NCBI GenBank assembly: GCA_002150995.1
Contig: MDHJ01000001.1
Span: forward strand, 496,001 to 560,000
Direction of reading: 5' to 3'
DNA length: 64,000 nt
Origin: Clavibacter michiganensis
GTDB lineage: Bacteria > Actinomycetota > Actinomycetes > Actinomycetales > Microbacteriaceae
The notes under the pieces are model-generated. The model had not been told where the DNA came from. It worked only from the letters and a program-made list of their open reading frames with translations, and made no database searches. Each line of letters opens with the position of its first letter. Positions within the stretch are counted from its first letter, which is position 1. Both the position numbers and the translations under genes were made by a program. Shown one piece after another: positions 1 through 8,172 of this stretch.

Positions 1-2
1 AC

Positions 3-752
3 CCCACATCGATCGCCCCCGTCCGAGCCGTCCTCGACGGCCTGTCCCAGCTCGTCGTCGGCCTCGCCGACCTGATCCACCCGCTCGCCGGCGCCTCGGC
101 GACCGGCGTCGCCGTCGTCCTGCTGACCCTCGGCGTGCGGGCCCTGCTCGTGCCCGTGGGCGTCGCGCAGGTGCGCGCCGAGATCCAGCGCCGCCGCCTG
201 GCGCCCGCGCTCGCCGACCTCCGCCGCCGGCACGCCGGGAAGCCCGAGCGGCTGTCGCGCGCGACGCAGGAGCTCTACGCCCGCGAGGGCGCGTCGCCGC
301 TCGCCGGATGCCTGCCGACGCTCGCGCAGGCGCCCGTGCTCGCGGCCGTCTACGCCCTGTTCGCGCACGGCCGGATCGGCGGCGAGGCCAACGTCCTGCT
401 CGCGGCCCCGTTCGGCGGCGTGCCCCTCGGGACGAGCGCCCTGGCGTCCGCGGGGCTGGGGCTGGCGCCGGTGCTGGTCTGCGCCGCCGTGCTCGCCGTG
501 CTGGCGGTGGTCGTGGAGCTGCGTCGGCGCGCCGACCTCCGCTTCCAGGGCCTGCCCGCGCCCGTCGATCCGGCGGTGCCCGGCATGGCGGGGATGCTCC
601 GCGTGCTGCCGTTCGTCACGGTGGCGTTCGCCGCCATCGCCCCGCTCGCGGCCGCCCTGTACCTCCTGGCGAGCGCCGCGTGGGCGCTGGGGGAGCGCGC
701 CGTGCTCCGCCGCGTCCTCGGCCGGGCGCCCGCACGGGGTGCGGGTGCCTGA
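3..752 (+). CDS. yidC: YidC/Oxa1-family membrane protein insertase (5' partial)
   Basis: The frame is open from the first bases of the window, so the N-terminus lies outside it; about 249 residues are visible. The stretch from RALLVPVGVAQVRAE through LAQAPVLAAVYALF matches the YidC/Oxa1 core: a transmembrane segment, a charged cytoplasmic hairpin rich in Arg, then GCLPTLAQAPVL, the family hallmark of the next membrane segment. Two or three further hydrophobic segments follow, ending in a basic tail. The family inserts membrane proteins with or without SecYEG. This copy looks shorter and more diverged than a housekeeping YidC, so it may be a second paralogue. A GTG at 135 would start inside the first membrane segment and is unlikely. 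Confidence 0.85.
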   Translation, partial: PTSIAPVRAVLDGLSQLVVGLADLIHPLAGASATGVAVVLLTLGVRALLVPVGVAQVRAEIQRRRLAPALADLRRRHAGKPERLSRATQELYAREGASPLAGCLPTLAQAPVLAAVYALFAHGRIGGEANVLLAAPFGGVPLGTSALASAGLGLAPVLVCAAVLAVLAVVVELRRRADLRFQGLPAPVDPAVPGMAGMLRVLPFVTVAFAAIAPLAAALYLLASAAWALGERAVLRRVLGRAPARGAGA

Positions 753-846
753 CCCGCGGGTGCCCGATCCGCCGGTGCCCGGTCCGCGGGGCCGGACCGC
801 CGCGCCCGTTCTGCGAGGATCGGGGCACACCGAACCGGGAGCCGCC

Positions 847-1758
847 ATGACCTCCACCCCCGCGGGCGCCGTCGCCCTGCCGCCCACGCGCGTCACCTAC
901 CCGGCGGGAGCCGTCGCCTCCGAGGGCACGGTCCTCCGCGTCGACGCCCGCGACGACGGGACCCTCGCGGTCGTCCTCGACGCGACCGCGTGCCATCCGG
1001 TCGACGCCGCCTGGCCCGACCAGCCCGCGGACCGCGCCGTGCTCCGGGTGCGCGGCGCCGGCATCGAGGTGCTCGACTGCCTCGTGGGGGCGGCCGAGGC
1101 GGATCCCGCGGGGGGCGAGGCCGCGCTGCACGTGGGCGCGGACGTCCCCGTCAAGAAGGGCGCTGACGGCTGGTCGTTCGTCGCCGTCCATGTCGTCGCG
1201 GGAGACGCCGACGTGCGCGCGGGCGACGCGGCCGAGGTCGCCGTGGATCCCGAGCACCGCCGGGCGCTCAGCGCCGGCCACACGGGCTGCCACCTCGCCT
1301 CCCTCGCCCTCGACCGCGCGCTGGCCACCGCGTGGACCAAGGAGGTCCCGCGGGACGCCCTCGGCGCCCCGGGCTTCGACGCCCTCGCCATCGGGACCTC
1401 GCGCATCGGCCCGTGGTCGTCGGTCGACGTCTACCGGCTCGGCAAGTCGCTCCGGAAGAAGGGCTTCGTGCCCGCCGCGCTCCTCGAGCGCCTCGACGAG
1501 GTGCGCGCCGAGGTCGACGCCACGCTCGCCGGGTGGGTGGCCTCGGGGGCGGCCGCGCGGATCGAGCGCGAGGGCGACCTGCTCACCTCGCGCCGCTCCT
1601 GGGTGTGCGAGCTGCCCGACGGCACGGCCCGGATCCCGTGCGGCGGGACCCACCTCGCCGGCCTCCACGAGCTCGCGTCCGTGACGGTCGGGCTGGAGGT
1701 CGAGGAGGCGGACGGCGCCGTGGTGGTGCGGATGCGCACCACCTGCGTCCCCGCCTGA
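847..1758 (+). CDS. Alanyl-tRNA editing protein, AlaX-like
   Basis: 303 residues from an ATG preceded by GGGAG. The protein resembles the free-standing editing domain of alanyl-tRNA synthetase, which hydrolyses Ser-tRNA(Ala) or Gly-tRNA(Ala). The two zinc-binding motifs are both visible: HTGCH near residue 144 (the HxxxH element) and CGGTH near residue 264 (the CxxxH element). The N-terminal half has the beta-barrel-like region of AlaX-II proteins. It stands alone between the yidC-like gene and a small Lys-rich protein. Substrate specificity cannot be told from sequence; a role in clearing mischarged tRNA is family knowledge. Confidence 0.85.
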   Translation: MTSTPAGAVALPPTRVTYPAGAVASEGTVLRVDARDDGTLAVVLDATACHPVDAAWPDQPADRAVLRVRGAGIEVLDCLVGAAEADPAGGEAALHVGADVPVKKGADGWSFVAVHVVAGDADVRAGDAAEVAVDPEHRRALSAGHTGCHLASLALDRALATAWTKEVPRDALGAPGFDALAIGTSRIGPWSSVDVYRLGKSLRKKGFVPAALLERLDEVRAEVDATLAGWVASGAAARIEREGDLLTSRRSWVCELPDGTARIPCGGTHLAGLHELASVTVGLEVEEADGAVVVRMRTTCVPA

Positions 1759-1883
1759 CGCGCCCGGGTCGGGGGAGCCCGGTATCCCCGCACCTCGTGC
1801 GTCGGGTACCGTGGACAGGCGCCGTCCGGCCGACCGGCATCCTCGGTCCGGCGACGGCGCGGCGATGGAAAGTGGTATCGAAC

Positions 1884-2432
1884 GTGGCAGCAACCCCCGC
1901 GACGAAGTGCTCGGTCTGCGGCAAGGCGAACCCCGTCGGCATGGCCACGGGCAACATCCTCGACCACGGTCGCAACCACGAGCGTTGCCCGGGTTCCGGG
2001 AAGCCGCCGGCCGTGTCGACGAAGCCCGCCTCGGCCGCCGCGAAGTCGGGCACCGCCCCGTCGCGGAAGCCCGCGAGCGAGGCCGCCAAGCGCGAGCCGT
2101 CCCGCAAGACCACCCCGGCCAAGGCCGCCGGACCCACCCGTGGCGTCACGGTGCGCCGGGTCGAGGTCGACACCGAGCGCCTGCGCCTGCGCGAGGAGAA
2201 GCTCGAGCGGATCCGCGTGCAGCGCGAGGAGGCGGCTCGTCGCCGTCTCGGCGACTACATCGTGCCGCTCGACGCCGACGGCCAGGAGGCCCCCGAGGCC
2301 GACATCACGCTGGAGACGATGGACGACGAGGCCCAGGCCACGGTCGCGCCCGGTGCGTCCACCGAGGCCGACGTCGCACCCGCGGCCGACGGCGCCGATG
2401 CCGGCGCCGAGAGCGGCCGCGCCGACGCCTAG
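1884..2432 (+). CDS. Small protein with N-terminal Cys motif and Lys/Ala-rich linker, function unknown
   Basis: 182 residues from a GTG at 1884, with GGAAAG about 11 bases upstream; another in-frame GTG lies at 1872. The N-terminus holds CSVCG and, about 22 residues later, RCPGSG, which looks like half of a zinc ribbon. A Lys, Ala and Ser-rich low-complexity stretch follows, then a strongly charged helical segment (RLRLREEKLERIRVQREEAA) that may form a coiled coil, then an acidic tail. The composition suggests a nucleic-acid-associated or cytoplasmic accessory protein, but I do not recognise the family and assign no function. Confidence 0.6.
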   Translation: MAATPATKCSVCGKANPVGMATGNILDHGRNHERCPGSGKPPAVSTKPASAAAKSGTAPSRKPASEAAKREPSRKTTPAKAAGPTRGVTVRRVEVDTERLRLREEKLERIRVQREEAARRRLGDYIVPLDADGQEAPEADITLETMDDEAQATVAPGASTEADVAPAADGADAGAESGRADA

Positions 2433-2436
2433 CGCG

Positions 2437-2442
2437 TAGCGT
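2437..2442 (+). promoter_or_regulatory. -10 element (TAGCGT) for leaderless aldo/keto reductase mRNA
   Basis: TAGCGT ends 7 bases before the ATG at 2450, and there is no Shine-Dalgarno sequence. Transcription would start at or next to the start codon. Confidence 0.55.
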
Positions 2443-2449
2443 GGCGCTC

Positions 2450-3484
2450 ATGACAGAGCAGTCCACGGAGCAGCCCACCACCCACCTCGGACGCACGGGC
2501 GTGGAGGTCTCGCGCCTCTGCCTCGGCACCATGATGTTCGGCGCATGGGGCGAGACCGACCACGAGAAGTCCATCCGCGTGATCCACCGCGCCCTCGACG
2601 CCGGGATCACCTTCCTCGACACGGCCGACATCTACGCCTACGGCGAGTCGGAGGAGATCGTCGGCAAGGCGATCGCGCAGTCCGGCCGCCGGGACGACAT
2701 CGTCCTCGCCACCAAGTTCTTCAACGGCATGAAGCCGGAGGCGAACCACCGCGGCGGGTCGCGCCGCTGGATCATGCGCGCCGTCGAGGACTCGCTGCGC
2801 CGCCTCGGCACCGACTACATCGACCTGTACCAGATGCACCGCCCGGACGAGCACACGGACATCGAGGAGACCCTCGGCGCCCTCACCGACCTGGTCTCCC
2901 AGGGCAAGGTGCGCTACATCGGCTCGTCCACGTTCCAGCCCAGCCAGGTCGTCGAGGCCCAGTGGGCCGCCCGCGACCGGGGCACGGCGCGCTTCGTCAC
3001 GGAGCAGCCGCCCTACTCGCTCCTCACGCGCGGCATCGAGGCGGACCTCCTGCCCACGACCCAGCGGCACGGCATGGGCACTCTCGTCTGGAGCCCGCTC
3101 GCCGGCGGATGGCTCTCCGGCAAGTACCGCAAGGGCCAGGAGATGCCCAAGACGCACCGCAACGACCGCGACCCGTCCCGCTACGACCCGTCCGACCCGA
3201 AGCTCGAGGCCGCCGACCGGCTGGGCGCCCTCGCGGACGAGCTCGGCGTGCCGCTCGTGCACCTGGCGCTGGCGTTCGTGCTGCGCCATCCGGCCGTCAC
3301 CAGCGCGATCATCGGCCCGCGCACCATGGAGCAGCTCGAGTCCCAGCTCGATGCGGCGACCCTGGAGCTCGACGCCGCGACGCTCGACCGCATCGACGAG
3401 ATCGTGCCGCCCGGCCAGAACGTGAACCCGGCCGACACGGGGTTCTCCAACTACTGGCTGGATCCCGTCCGCCGCCGCCGCTGA
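2450..3484 (+). CDS. Aldo/keto reductase
   Basis: 344 residues. An NAD(P)H-dependent oxidoreductase of the AKR superfamily with a TIM-barrel fold. The catalytic tetrad is visible: Asp57 and Tyr62 in FLDTADIYAYGESE, Lys89 in VLATKFF, and His130 in YIDLYQMHRPDE. The C-terminal cofactor-binding segment is present as AIIGPRTMEQLESQL. The sequence style is that of the YajO/AKR12 type. ATG at 2450 is preferred because a TAGCGT hexamer ends 7 bases before it; a GTG at 2441 is also in frame. The substrate cannot be inferred. Confidence 0.9.
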   Translation: MTEQSTEQPTTHLGRTGVEVSRLCLGTMMFGAWGETDHEKSIRVIHRALDAGITFLDTADIYAYGESEEIVGKAIAQSGRRDDIVLATKFFNGMKPEANHRGGSRRWIMRAVEDSLRRLGTDYIDLYQMHRPDEHTDIEETLGALTDLVSQGKVRYIGSSTFQPSQVVEAQWAARDRGTARFVTEQPPYSLLTRGIEADLLPTTQRHGMGTLVWSPLAGGWLSGKYRKGQEMPKTHRNDRDPSRYDPSDPKLEAADRLGALADELGVPLVHLALAFVLRHPAVTSAIIGPRTMEQLESQLDAATLELDAATLDRIDEIVPPGQNVNPADTGFSNYWLDPVRRRR

Positions 3485-3560
3485 ACCGCGGGGAGCGCCC
3501 GGGAGCCGACGAGCAGATCCGGCGAGCGTCGGCTCCCGGCGCACGGCGAGGCGGGGCCCC

Positions 3561-3566
3561 TAGGGT
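3561..3566 (+). promoter_or_regulatory. -10 element (TAGGGT) for leaderless acyltransferase mRNA
   Basis: TAGGGT ends exactly 6 bases before the ATG at 3573, and no ribosome binding site is present. Confidence 0.6.
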
Positions 3567-3572
3567 CGTCGC

Positions 3573-4346
3573 ATGAGCCGCCGCACCCGCGAGCCCGTCT
3601 ACGGGACCGCCGTGATCCTGGGCCGCGCGCTCTTCGGGTCCCTCCGCCTCCGCCTGGTCGCCGACGGACGGGAGCGGATCCCCGAGACCGGGGGCGCCGT
3701 CATCGCGATGACGCACTTCGGGTACCTCGAGTTCGCGCTCGTCGAGTGGGCGACGTGGCTGCACGGCCGCCGCCGCATCCGCTTCATGGCGAAGAAGGGC
3801 GCGTTCGACCAGCCCGGCGTCGGCTGGGTCCTCCGCCGCATGCGCCACATCAGCGTGGACATGACGGCGGGTGCCGCGGCGTACGCCGACGCCGTCGCGG
3901 CGCTCCGCGCCGGGGAGCTCGTGGGCGTCTTCCCCGAGGCGGGCGTGAGCGCGTCGTTCCGCGTGCGCGAGCTGAAGACGGGGGCGGCCCGGCTGGCCGC
4001 CGAGGCCGGCGTGCCCATCGTCCCCGTCGCCGTGTGGGGCGGGCACCGGCTGCTGACCAAGAACCGGCGCATCCGCCTGCGCGACCGCATCGGCGTGCCC
4101 GTGCACATGCGGGTGGGCGAGCGGATCCCGGTGGCGCCGGACGCGGATCCGCGCGTCGTCACCGACGCCCTGCGCGGCGAGCTCCAGGAGCTGGTCGACC
4201 GGCTGCAGGCTGACTACCCGGTCGACGGGCGCGGCGCGTGGTGGCAGCCGCGCCACCTCGGCGGCACGGCGCCGACGCCCGCAGAGGCCGCGGCAGCGGA
4301 CGCCGACCGCGACGAGCGACGCCGTCGACGGGCCGAGGAGCGCTGA
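3573..4346 (+). CDS. 1-acyl-sn-glycerol-3-phosphate acyltransferase-like protein (PlsC family)
   Basis: 257 residues. The PlsC fold is recognisable from THFGYLEFAL (motif I, His48 to Glu53), the FMAKKGAFDQPGVGWVLRRM region, and GVFPEAG at 120-124 (motif III). Family members transfer an acyl chain from acyl-CoA or acyl-ACP to lysophosphatidate on the inner face of the membrane. Motif I is unusual, reading HX4E where the family has HX4D. Motif III is FPEAG rather than FPEGT. The C-terminal 40 residues are charged and probably disordered. The gene stands alone and ends at a strong hairpin. A related acyl acceptor is possible. Confidence 0.8.
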   Translation: MSRRTREPVYGTAVILGRALFGSLRLRLVADGRERIPETGGAVIAMTHFGYLEFALVEWATWLHGRRRIRFMAKKGAFDQPGVGWVLRRMRHISVDMTAGAAAYADAVAALRAGELVGVFPEAGVSASFRVRELKTGAARLAAEAGVPIVPVAVWGGHRLLTKNRRIRLRDRIGVPVHMRVGERIPVAPDADPRVVTDALRGELQELVDRLQADYPVDGRGAWWQPRHLGGTAPTPAEAAAADADRDERRRRRAEER

Positions 4347-4410
4347 GGCCGACCGATCGCGGAGCGCCGGTCGACGCGGTGGATCCGGACGGACCGACCG
4401 GGGAATGAGA

Positions 4411-4439
4411 CCGGCCCGGACCTTCGAGGCCCGGGCCGG
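4411..4439. terminator. Stem-loop between the acyltransferase and a minus-strand small ORF
   Basis: A 9-bp perfect GC stem (CCGGCCCGG with CCGGGCCGG) around an 11-base apical region that can pair further. It lies between convergent units and could serve both strands. There is no U tract, as is common in high-GC actinobacteria. Confidence 0.6.
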
Positions 4440-4459
4440 ACTGCGCACGTGAACGTCTG

Positions 4460-4537
4460 TTACCCGCAGACGAACCGGCTGGTTCGGTACAGCTCACCCG
4501 AAGAGCCGTACCGGATGCCTCCACGGTAGCCCGGCAT
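4460..4537 (-). CDS. Possible 25-residue small protein
   Basis: A short ORF with ATG at 4537 and TAA at 4460, preceded by GGAGG at about 9 bases. It encodes a Gly, Arg and Tyr-rich peptide beginning MPGYRGGIRYG and ending in RFVCG. A strong hairpin follows 20 bases downstream. A TACATT hexamer about 27 bases upstream of the start could be its -10 element. RBS, ORF and hairpin together look like a self-contained unit between the acyltransferase and panD. I do not recognise the peptide; it could equally mark a small RNA. Confidence 0.4.
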   Translation of the reverse strand: MPGYRGGIRYGSSGELYRTSRFVCG

Positions 4538-4644
4538 CCTGGCGTTCCTCCGGCTTGCGCGGGAATGTACCCCGTATTGGGGGATCGGCCTCTGTCCGTC
4601 GTTTGGGGGACCCAGTACAGTGATGCGCCGTCGCGGGAGGCGGG

Positions 4645-5061
4645 TCAGGCCGGCTCGGAGAGCGGCGACCGCTCCAGGCCCGGCGCGGGCGGTGCCGTGG
4701 GGTCGGCGTCCACGCGGGCGATGCGGTTCCGGGCGTCGACGTGCACCACGTGCGGCTCGAGGGCGCGGGCCTCCTCGGTCGTCATCTGCCCGTAGGCGAT
4801 GAGGATCACCACGTCCCCCACGCCCACGAGGTGGGCGGCGGCGCCGTTGATCCCCAGCACGCCGCTGCCGCGCTCGCCGGCGATCGTGTAGGTGTCGAGC
4901 CGGGCGCCGTTGGTCACGTCGACGATGCTCACGCGCTCGCCCACGAGGATGTCCGCGGCGTCGAGCAGGTCGCGGTCGACCGTCACCGAGCCGACGTAGT
5001 GCAGGTCGGCGTGCGTCACCGTGGCGCGGTGGATCTTCGCGGTCATCATGGTGCGCAGCAT
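4645..5061 (-). CDS. panD: Aspartate 1-decarboxylase
   Basis: 138 residues. Converts L-aspartate to beta-alanine for pantothenate and coenzyme A. The proenzyme self-cleaves at Gly24-Ser25 to form the pyruvoyl group; YVGSVTVD at 22-29 supplies this site. Lys9, Arg54 and Tyr58 match the catalytic positions of the family. The start at 5061 has AGAGGAGGA 5 bases upstream. The last 20 residues are a Pro-rich extension beyond the usual core. No other pantothenate genes adjoin it. Confidence 0.95.
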   Translation of the reverse strand: MLRTMMTAKIHRATVTHADLHYVGSVTVDRDLLDAADILVGERVSIVDVTNGARLDTYTIAGERGSGVLGINGAAAHLVGVGDVVILIAYGQMTTEEARALEPHVVHVDARNRIARVDADPTAPPAPGLERSPLSEPA

Positions 5062-5355
5062 GCGTCCTCCTCTGCCGGGCGGCGTCCGTGCGCGCGTCGG
5101 CGGAGCACGGTGATCGCGGGGCGATCACGAGGGCAACGCGCGGCGGCGGGCGGATGTTCCGGCGGGCGCCGGATCCGGATCGCGCGTGGCCCCCGGCGAG
5201 TGTACGAGACCTGCGTGGGCAGCGCGGACGCGGCCGGGCGCGCTGCAGCGGCCGCGCGGGCACGGGACGGCTGCCGGACGGGCTATGCGCGCCGCCGCCC
5301 GCGGGCCACGCTGGGGGAGGGGACCCGACCCGCACCGATCACCACGGAGGCACCA

Positions 5356-6444
5356 GTGGCAGGACGAGACACAGCCGGCACCATCGAGGACCGGCCCGAC
5401 CAGGACGACGCGCGCAAGCCCGACTCCCCGACGGACATCGAGAAGCCGTCGTGGAAGTACGTCCTCCGCAAGACCATGCGCGAGTTCGGCTCCGACCAGT
5501 GCACCGACATCGCCGCGTCGCTGACCTACTACGCGGTCCTGTCGCTGTTCCCGGCGCTCATCGCGATCATCTCGCTGCTCGGCGTGTTCGGGCAGGGGCA
5601 GAGCACCGTGGACGCGGTGACCGAGGTGGTCCAGCCGATCGCGCCCCAGGCGGTGGAGCTCCTCGGCCCCGTCATCGAGGGCTTCGTGGACTCGCCGGCC
5701 GCCGGCTTCGCGCTCGTCTCGGGCATCGTGCTGGCCGTCTGGTCGGCGTCCGGCTACGTCGGGGCCTTCAGCCGGGCGATGAACCGGGTGTACGAGATCC
5801 CGGAGGGCCGCCCGTTCTGGAAGCTCAAGCCGACGCAGCTCGCCGTCACGGTCATCGGCATCGTGCTCCTGCTCGTCTGCGGGCTCATCATCGCGATCTC
5901 CGGTCCCGTCACCGACGCCATCGGGGAGGCGCTCGGGCTCGGGCAGACCGTGCAGGTCGCGTGGTCCATCGCCAAGTGGCCGGTGCTCGCGTTCGCGATC
6001 GTCCTGCTGATCGCGATCCTCTACTACGCCACCCCGAACGCGAAGCAGCCGAGGTTCCGCTGGATGAGCATGGGCGCGGCCATCGCGCTCGTCGTGCTGG
6101 TCGTGGCCTCGCTCGGCTTCGCGTTCTACGTCACGAACTTCTCCAGCTACGCGAAGAACTACGGCGCGCTCGCCGGCGTCGTGGTCTTCCTGCTCTGGCT
6201 CTGGATCGCGAACCTCGCGCTGCTGTTCGGCGCCGAGTTCGACGCGGAGCTCGAGCGGGGCCGTCAGCTGCAGGCAGGCATCGCGGCCGAGGAGACGATC
6301 CAGCTGCCGCCGCGCGACACCGCCGTGAGCGACAAGAAGGCCGCCGCGGAGCGCGAGGACGTGAAGCGCGGCCGCGGGATCCGCGAGCGCCACGACCGAG
6401 ACGAGCGCCTCGGCCGCGAGGACCGGGCGGACGACCGCTCCTGA
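5356..6444 (+). CDS. YihY/virulence factor BrkB family membrane protein
   Basis: 362 residues from a GTG with GGAGG 5 bases upstream. About six membrane segments are visible, starting with SLTYYAVLSLFPALIAIISLLGVFG, which is the conserved first segment of the YihY/BrkB family. LWSIAK-type and LLWLWIANLALLFGAEFDAE signatures are also present. The acidic N-terminal 35 residues and the highly charged C-terminal tail are cytoplasmic and probably disordered. Old database names call this family ribonuclease BN, but that assignment is wrong for YihY proteins; the function is unknown. Confidence 0.9.
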   Translation: MAGRDTAGTIEDRPDQDDARKPDSPTDIEKPSWKYVLRKTMREFGSDQCTDIAASLTYYAVLSLFPALIAIISLLGVFGQGQSTVDAVTEVVQPIAPQAVELLGPVIEGFVDSPAAGFALVSGIVLAVWSASGYVGAFSRAMNRVYEIPEGRPFWKLKPTQLAVTVIGIVLLLVCGLIIAISGPVTDAIGEALGLGQTVQVAWSIAKWPVLAFAIVLLIAILYYATPNAKQPRFRWMSMGAAIALVVLVVASLGFAFYVTNFSSYAKNYGALAGVVVFLLWLWIANLALLFGAEFDAELERGRQLQAGIAAEETIQLPPRDTAVSDKKAAAEREDVKRGRGIRERHDRDERLGREDRADDRS

Positions 6445-6466
6445 TCCGCCGCCGACACGTCCCGCA

Positions 6467-6497
6467 GGGGCCGGCGCGCGATCCGCGCGCCGGCCCC
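6467..6497. terminator. Bidirectional terminator between yihY-type gene and phr
   Basis: A perfect 14-bp GC stem with a three-base loop, placed between convergent stop codons at 6444 and 6505. Confidence 0.8.
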
Positions 6498-6504
6498 TCG
6501 CGCG

Positions 6505-8031
6505 TCAGCGGTCCTTGACCTCGTCGTACGCCGCGAGCGCGCGACGCCGGGACTCCTTGAGGTCCACGATGAGCGACGGGTAGGCCGCGAGGCCGCCGTC
6601 GGCCGAGGTGTCCGCGTCGTCCTCGGCGCTCGTGACCAGGTCGCCCTGGGCCTTCCACGGCTCGTGCACCACGTCCCGGGGCGCATGCGCGAGCTCGGGC
6701 ACGTACGACCGGATGTACTCGCCGGCCGGGTCGAACTTCTGCCCCTGCAGCACCGGGTTGAACACGCGGAAGTACGGCGCGGCGTCGGCGCCTGATCCCG
6801 CGACCCACTGCCAGCTGGCGGCGTTGTTGGCGGCGTCCGCGTCGACGAGCGTGTCCCAGAACCACTGCTCCCCGAGCCGCCAGTCGATCAGCAGGTTCTT
6901 GATGAGGAACGACGCGACGACCATGCGCACGCGGTTGTGCAGGTGGCCGTCCTTCCAGAGCGCGCGCATGCCGGCGTCGACGAGCGGCACGCCGGTCTGC
7001 CCGCGCTGCCAGGCGCCCAGCGTCCCGTCGGTCGGCTCCTCCCACGGGAAGCCGTCGAACCGCGGGCTGAAGTTCCGGGTGGCGAGGTCGGGCTGGTGGT
7101 ACAGCAGGTGGTAGCTGAACTCCCGCCATCCGAGCTCGGACAGGAACTTCGTGGCGTTGACCTCGTCGCCGCCGACCTTCCTGCCGCGCGTGCGCTGCAC
7201 CCGGTGCCAGACCTGGAACGGGCTCACCTCGCCCCAGCGCAGGTACGCCGACAGCCGCGACGTGGTCATCGCGGCGGGCTCGTCGCGCTGGGCGGCGTAG
7301 TCCTCGAGCTCGTGGTGCACGAAGTCCTCGAGGCGCTGCAGCCCCGCGGCCTCGCCCGGGTCGCAGGACTCGCGCAGCCCGCCGGCCCAGTCGGGTCGCG
7401 TCGGCAGCAGGCCCCAGTCGTCGAGGTCGTCCGTGCCGGGGCGCTTCCGCGGCGCGTCGAGCCCCGTGGGCGCGGGGAGCGGCTTCCGCGGCTCCTCCCG
7501 CTCCTGCGCGGTCTTCCAGAACGGCGAGTACACGCGGAACGGCTCGCCCTGCTTGTTGGTGACGGTCCACGGCTCCACCAGGAGCGATCCCTGGAAGCTG
7601 CGGACGTCGAGGCCCAGGTCCCCCAGGTCCTTCTTGATGCCGGTGTCGACCGCGATCTCCGCCCCGCCGTAGCGCCGGTTCCAGAGCACGGCACCCGCCC
7701 CGGTCTCCTCGACGAGCTCCGCGAGCACGCGCGCGGCCGGTCCGCGGCGCAGCACGAGCGGCGAGCCCAGATCCCGGAGCGACTCCCCGAGGCGAGACAG
7801 GCTCATGTGCAGCCACCAGCGAGCGGCGCCGCCGAGCGGGCGGATCCCGTCGCTCTCCTCGTCGAGCACGTACAGCACCACGACCGGCTCGCCCCGCTCG
7901 ACCGCCGCGTGCAGCGCCGGGTTGTCAGCCACGCGCAGGTCGTCGCGCAGCCACACGATGCTCGGTCCGTGCGCCGCCGACGGGCCCTCCCGGTCGGTGG
8001 ATCCGCGGTCGGGGGCGTCGTCGTCGCTCAT
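6505..8031 (-). CDS. phr: Deoxyribodipyrimidine photo-lyase
   Basis: 508 residues. Class I photolyase that uses blue light and FADH- to split cyclobutane pyrimidine dimers. The N-terminal antenna domain starts at IVWLRDDLRVADNPAL. The C-terminal FAD domain has the conserved segments KFLSELGWREFSYHLLY, GMRALWKDGHLHNRVRM, WQWVAGSGADAAPYFRVFNP and the FDP.GEYIR element. The first 20 residues are an acidic extension. It may instead be a cryptochrome-like protein, but the intact FAD and DNA-contact motifs favour a repair enzyme. Confidence 0.93.
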   Translation of the reverse strand: MSDDDAPDRGSTDREGPSAAHGPSIVWLRDDLRVADNPALHAAVERGEPVVVLYVLDEESDGIRPLGGAARWWLHMSLSRLGESLRDLGSPLVLRRGPAARVLAELVEETGAGAVLWNRRYGGAEIAVDTGIKKDLGDLGLDVRSFQGSLLVEPWTVTNKQGEPFRVYSPFWKTAQEREEPRKPLPAPTGLDAPRKRPGTDDLDDWGLLPTRPDWAGGLRESCDPGEAAGLQRLEDFVHHELEDYAAQRDEPAAMTTSRLSAYLRWGEVSPFQVWHRVQRTRGRKVGGDEVNATKFLSELGWREFSYHLLYHQPDLATRNFSPRFDGFPWEEPTDGTLGAWQRGQTGVPLVDAGMRALWKDGHLHNRVRMVVASFLIKNLLIDWRLGEQWFWDTLVDADAANNAASWQWVAGSGADAAPYFRVFNPVLQGQKFDPAGEYIRSYVPELAHAPRDVVHEPWKAQGDLVTSAEDDADTSADGGLAAYPSLIVDLKESRRRALAAYDEVKDR

Positions 8032-8037
8032 GCTCCG

Positions 8038-8043
8038 AGCCTA
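8038..8043 (-). promoter_or_regulatory. -10 element (TAGGCT) for leaderless phr mRNA
   Basis: On the minus strand TAGGCT ends 6 bases before the phr ATG, and there is no ribosome binding site. Confidence 0.6.
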
Positions 8044-8172
8044 GGACGGTGTCCGGCCGGCGGCGGGTGTGCGGTCCTCGCGCGGACGCAGCCGGGCGGC
8101 CCGTAACATCGGTCGTGGCAGTGCGCGTCCGTCCGGGTCCGACCGCCGACCGCACCCGACGTCGAGAGGCCC

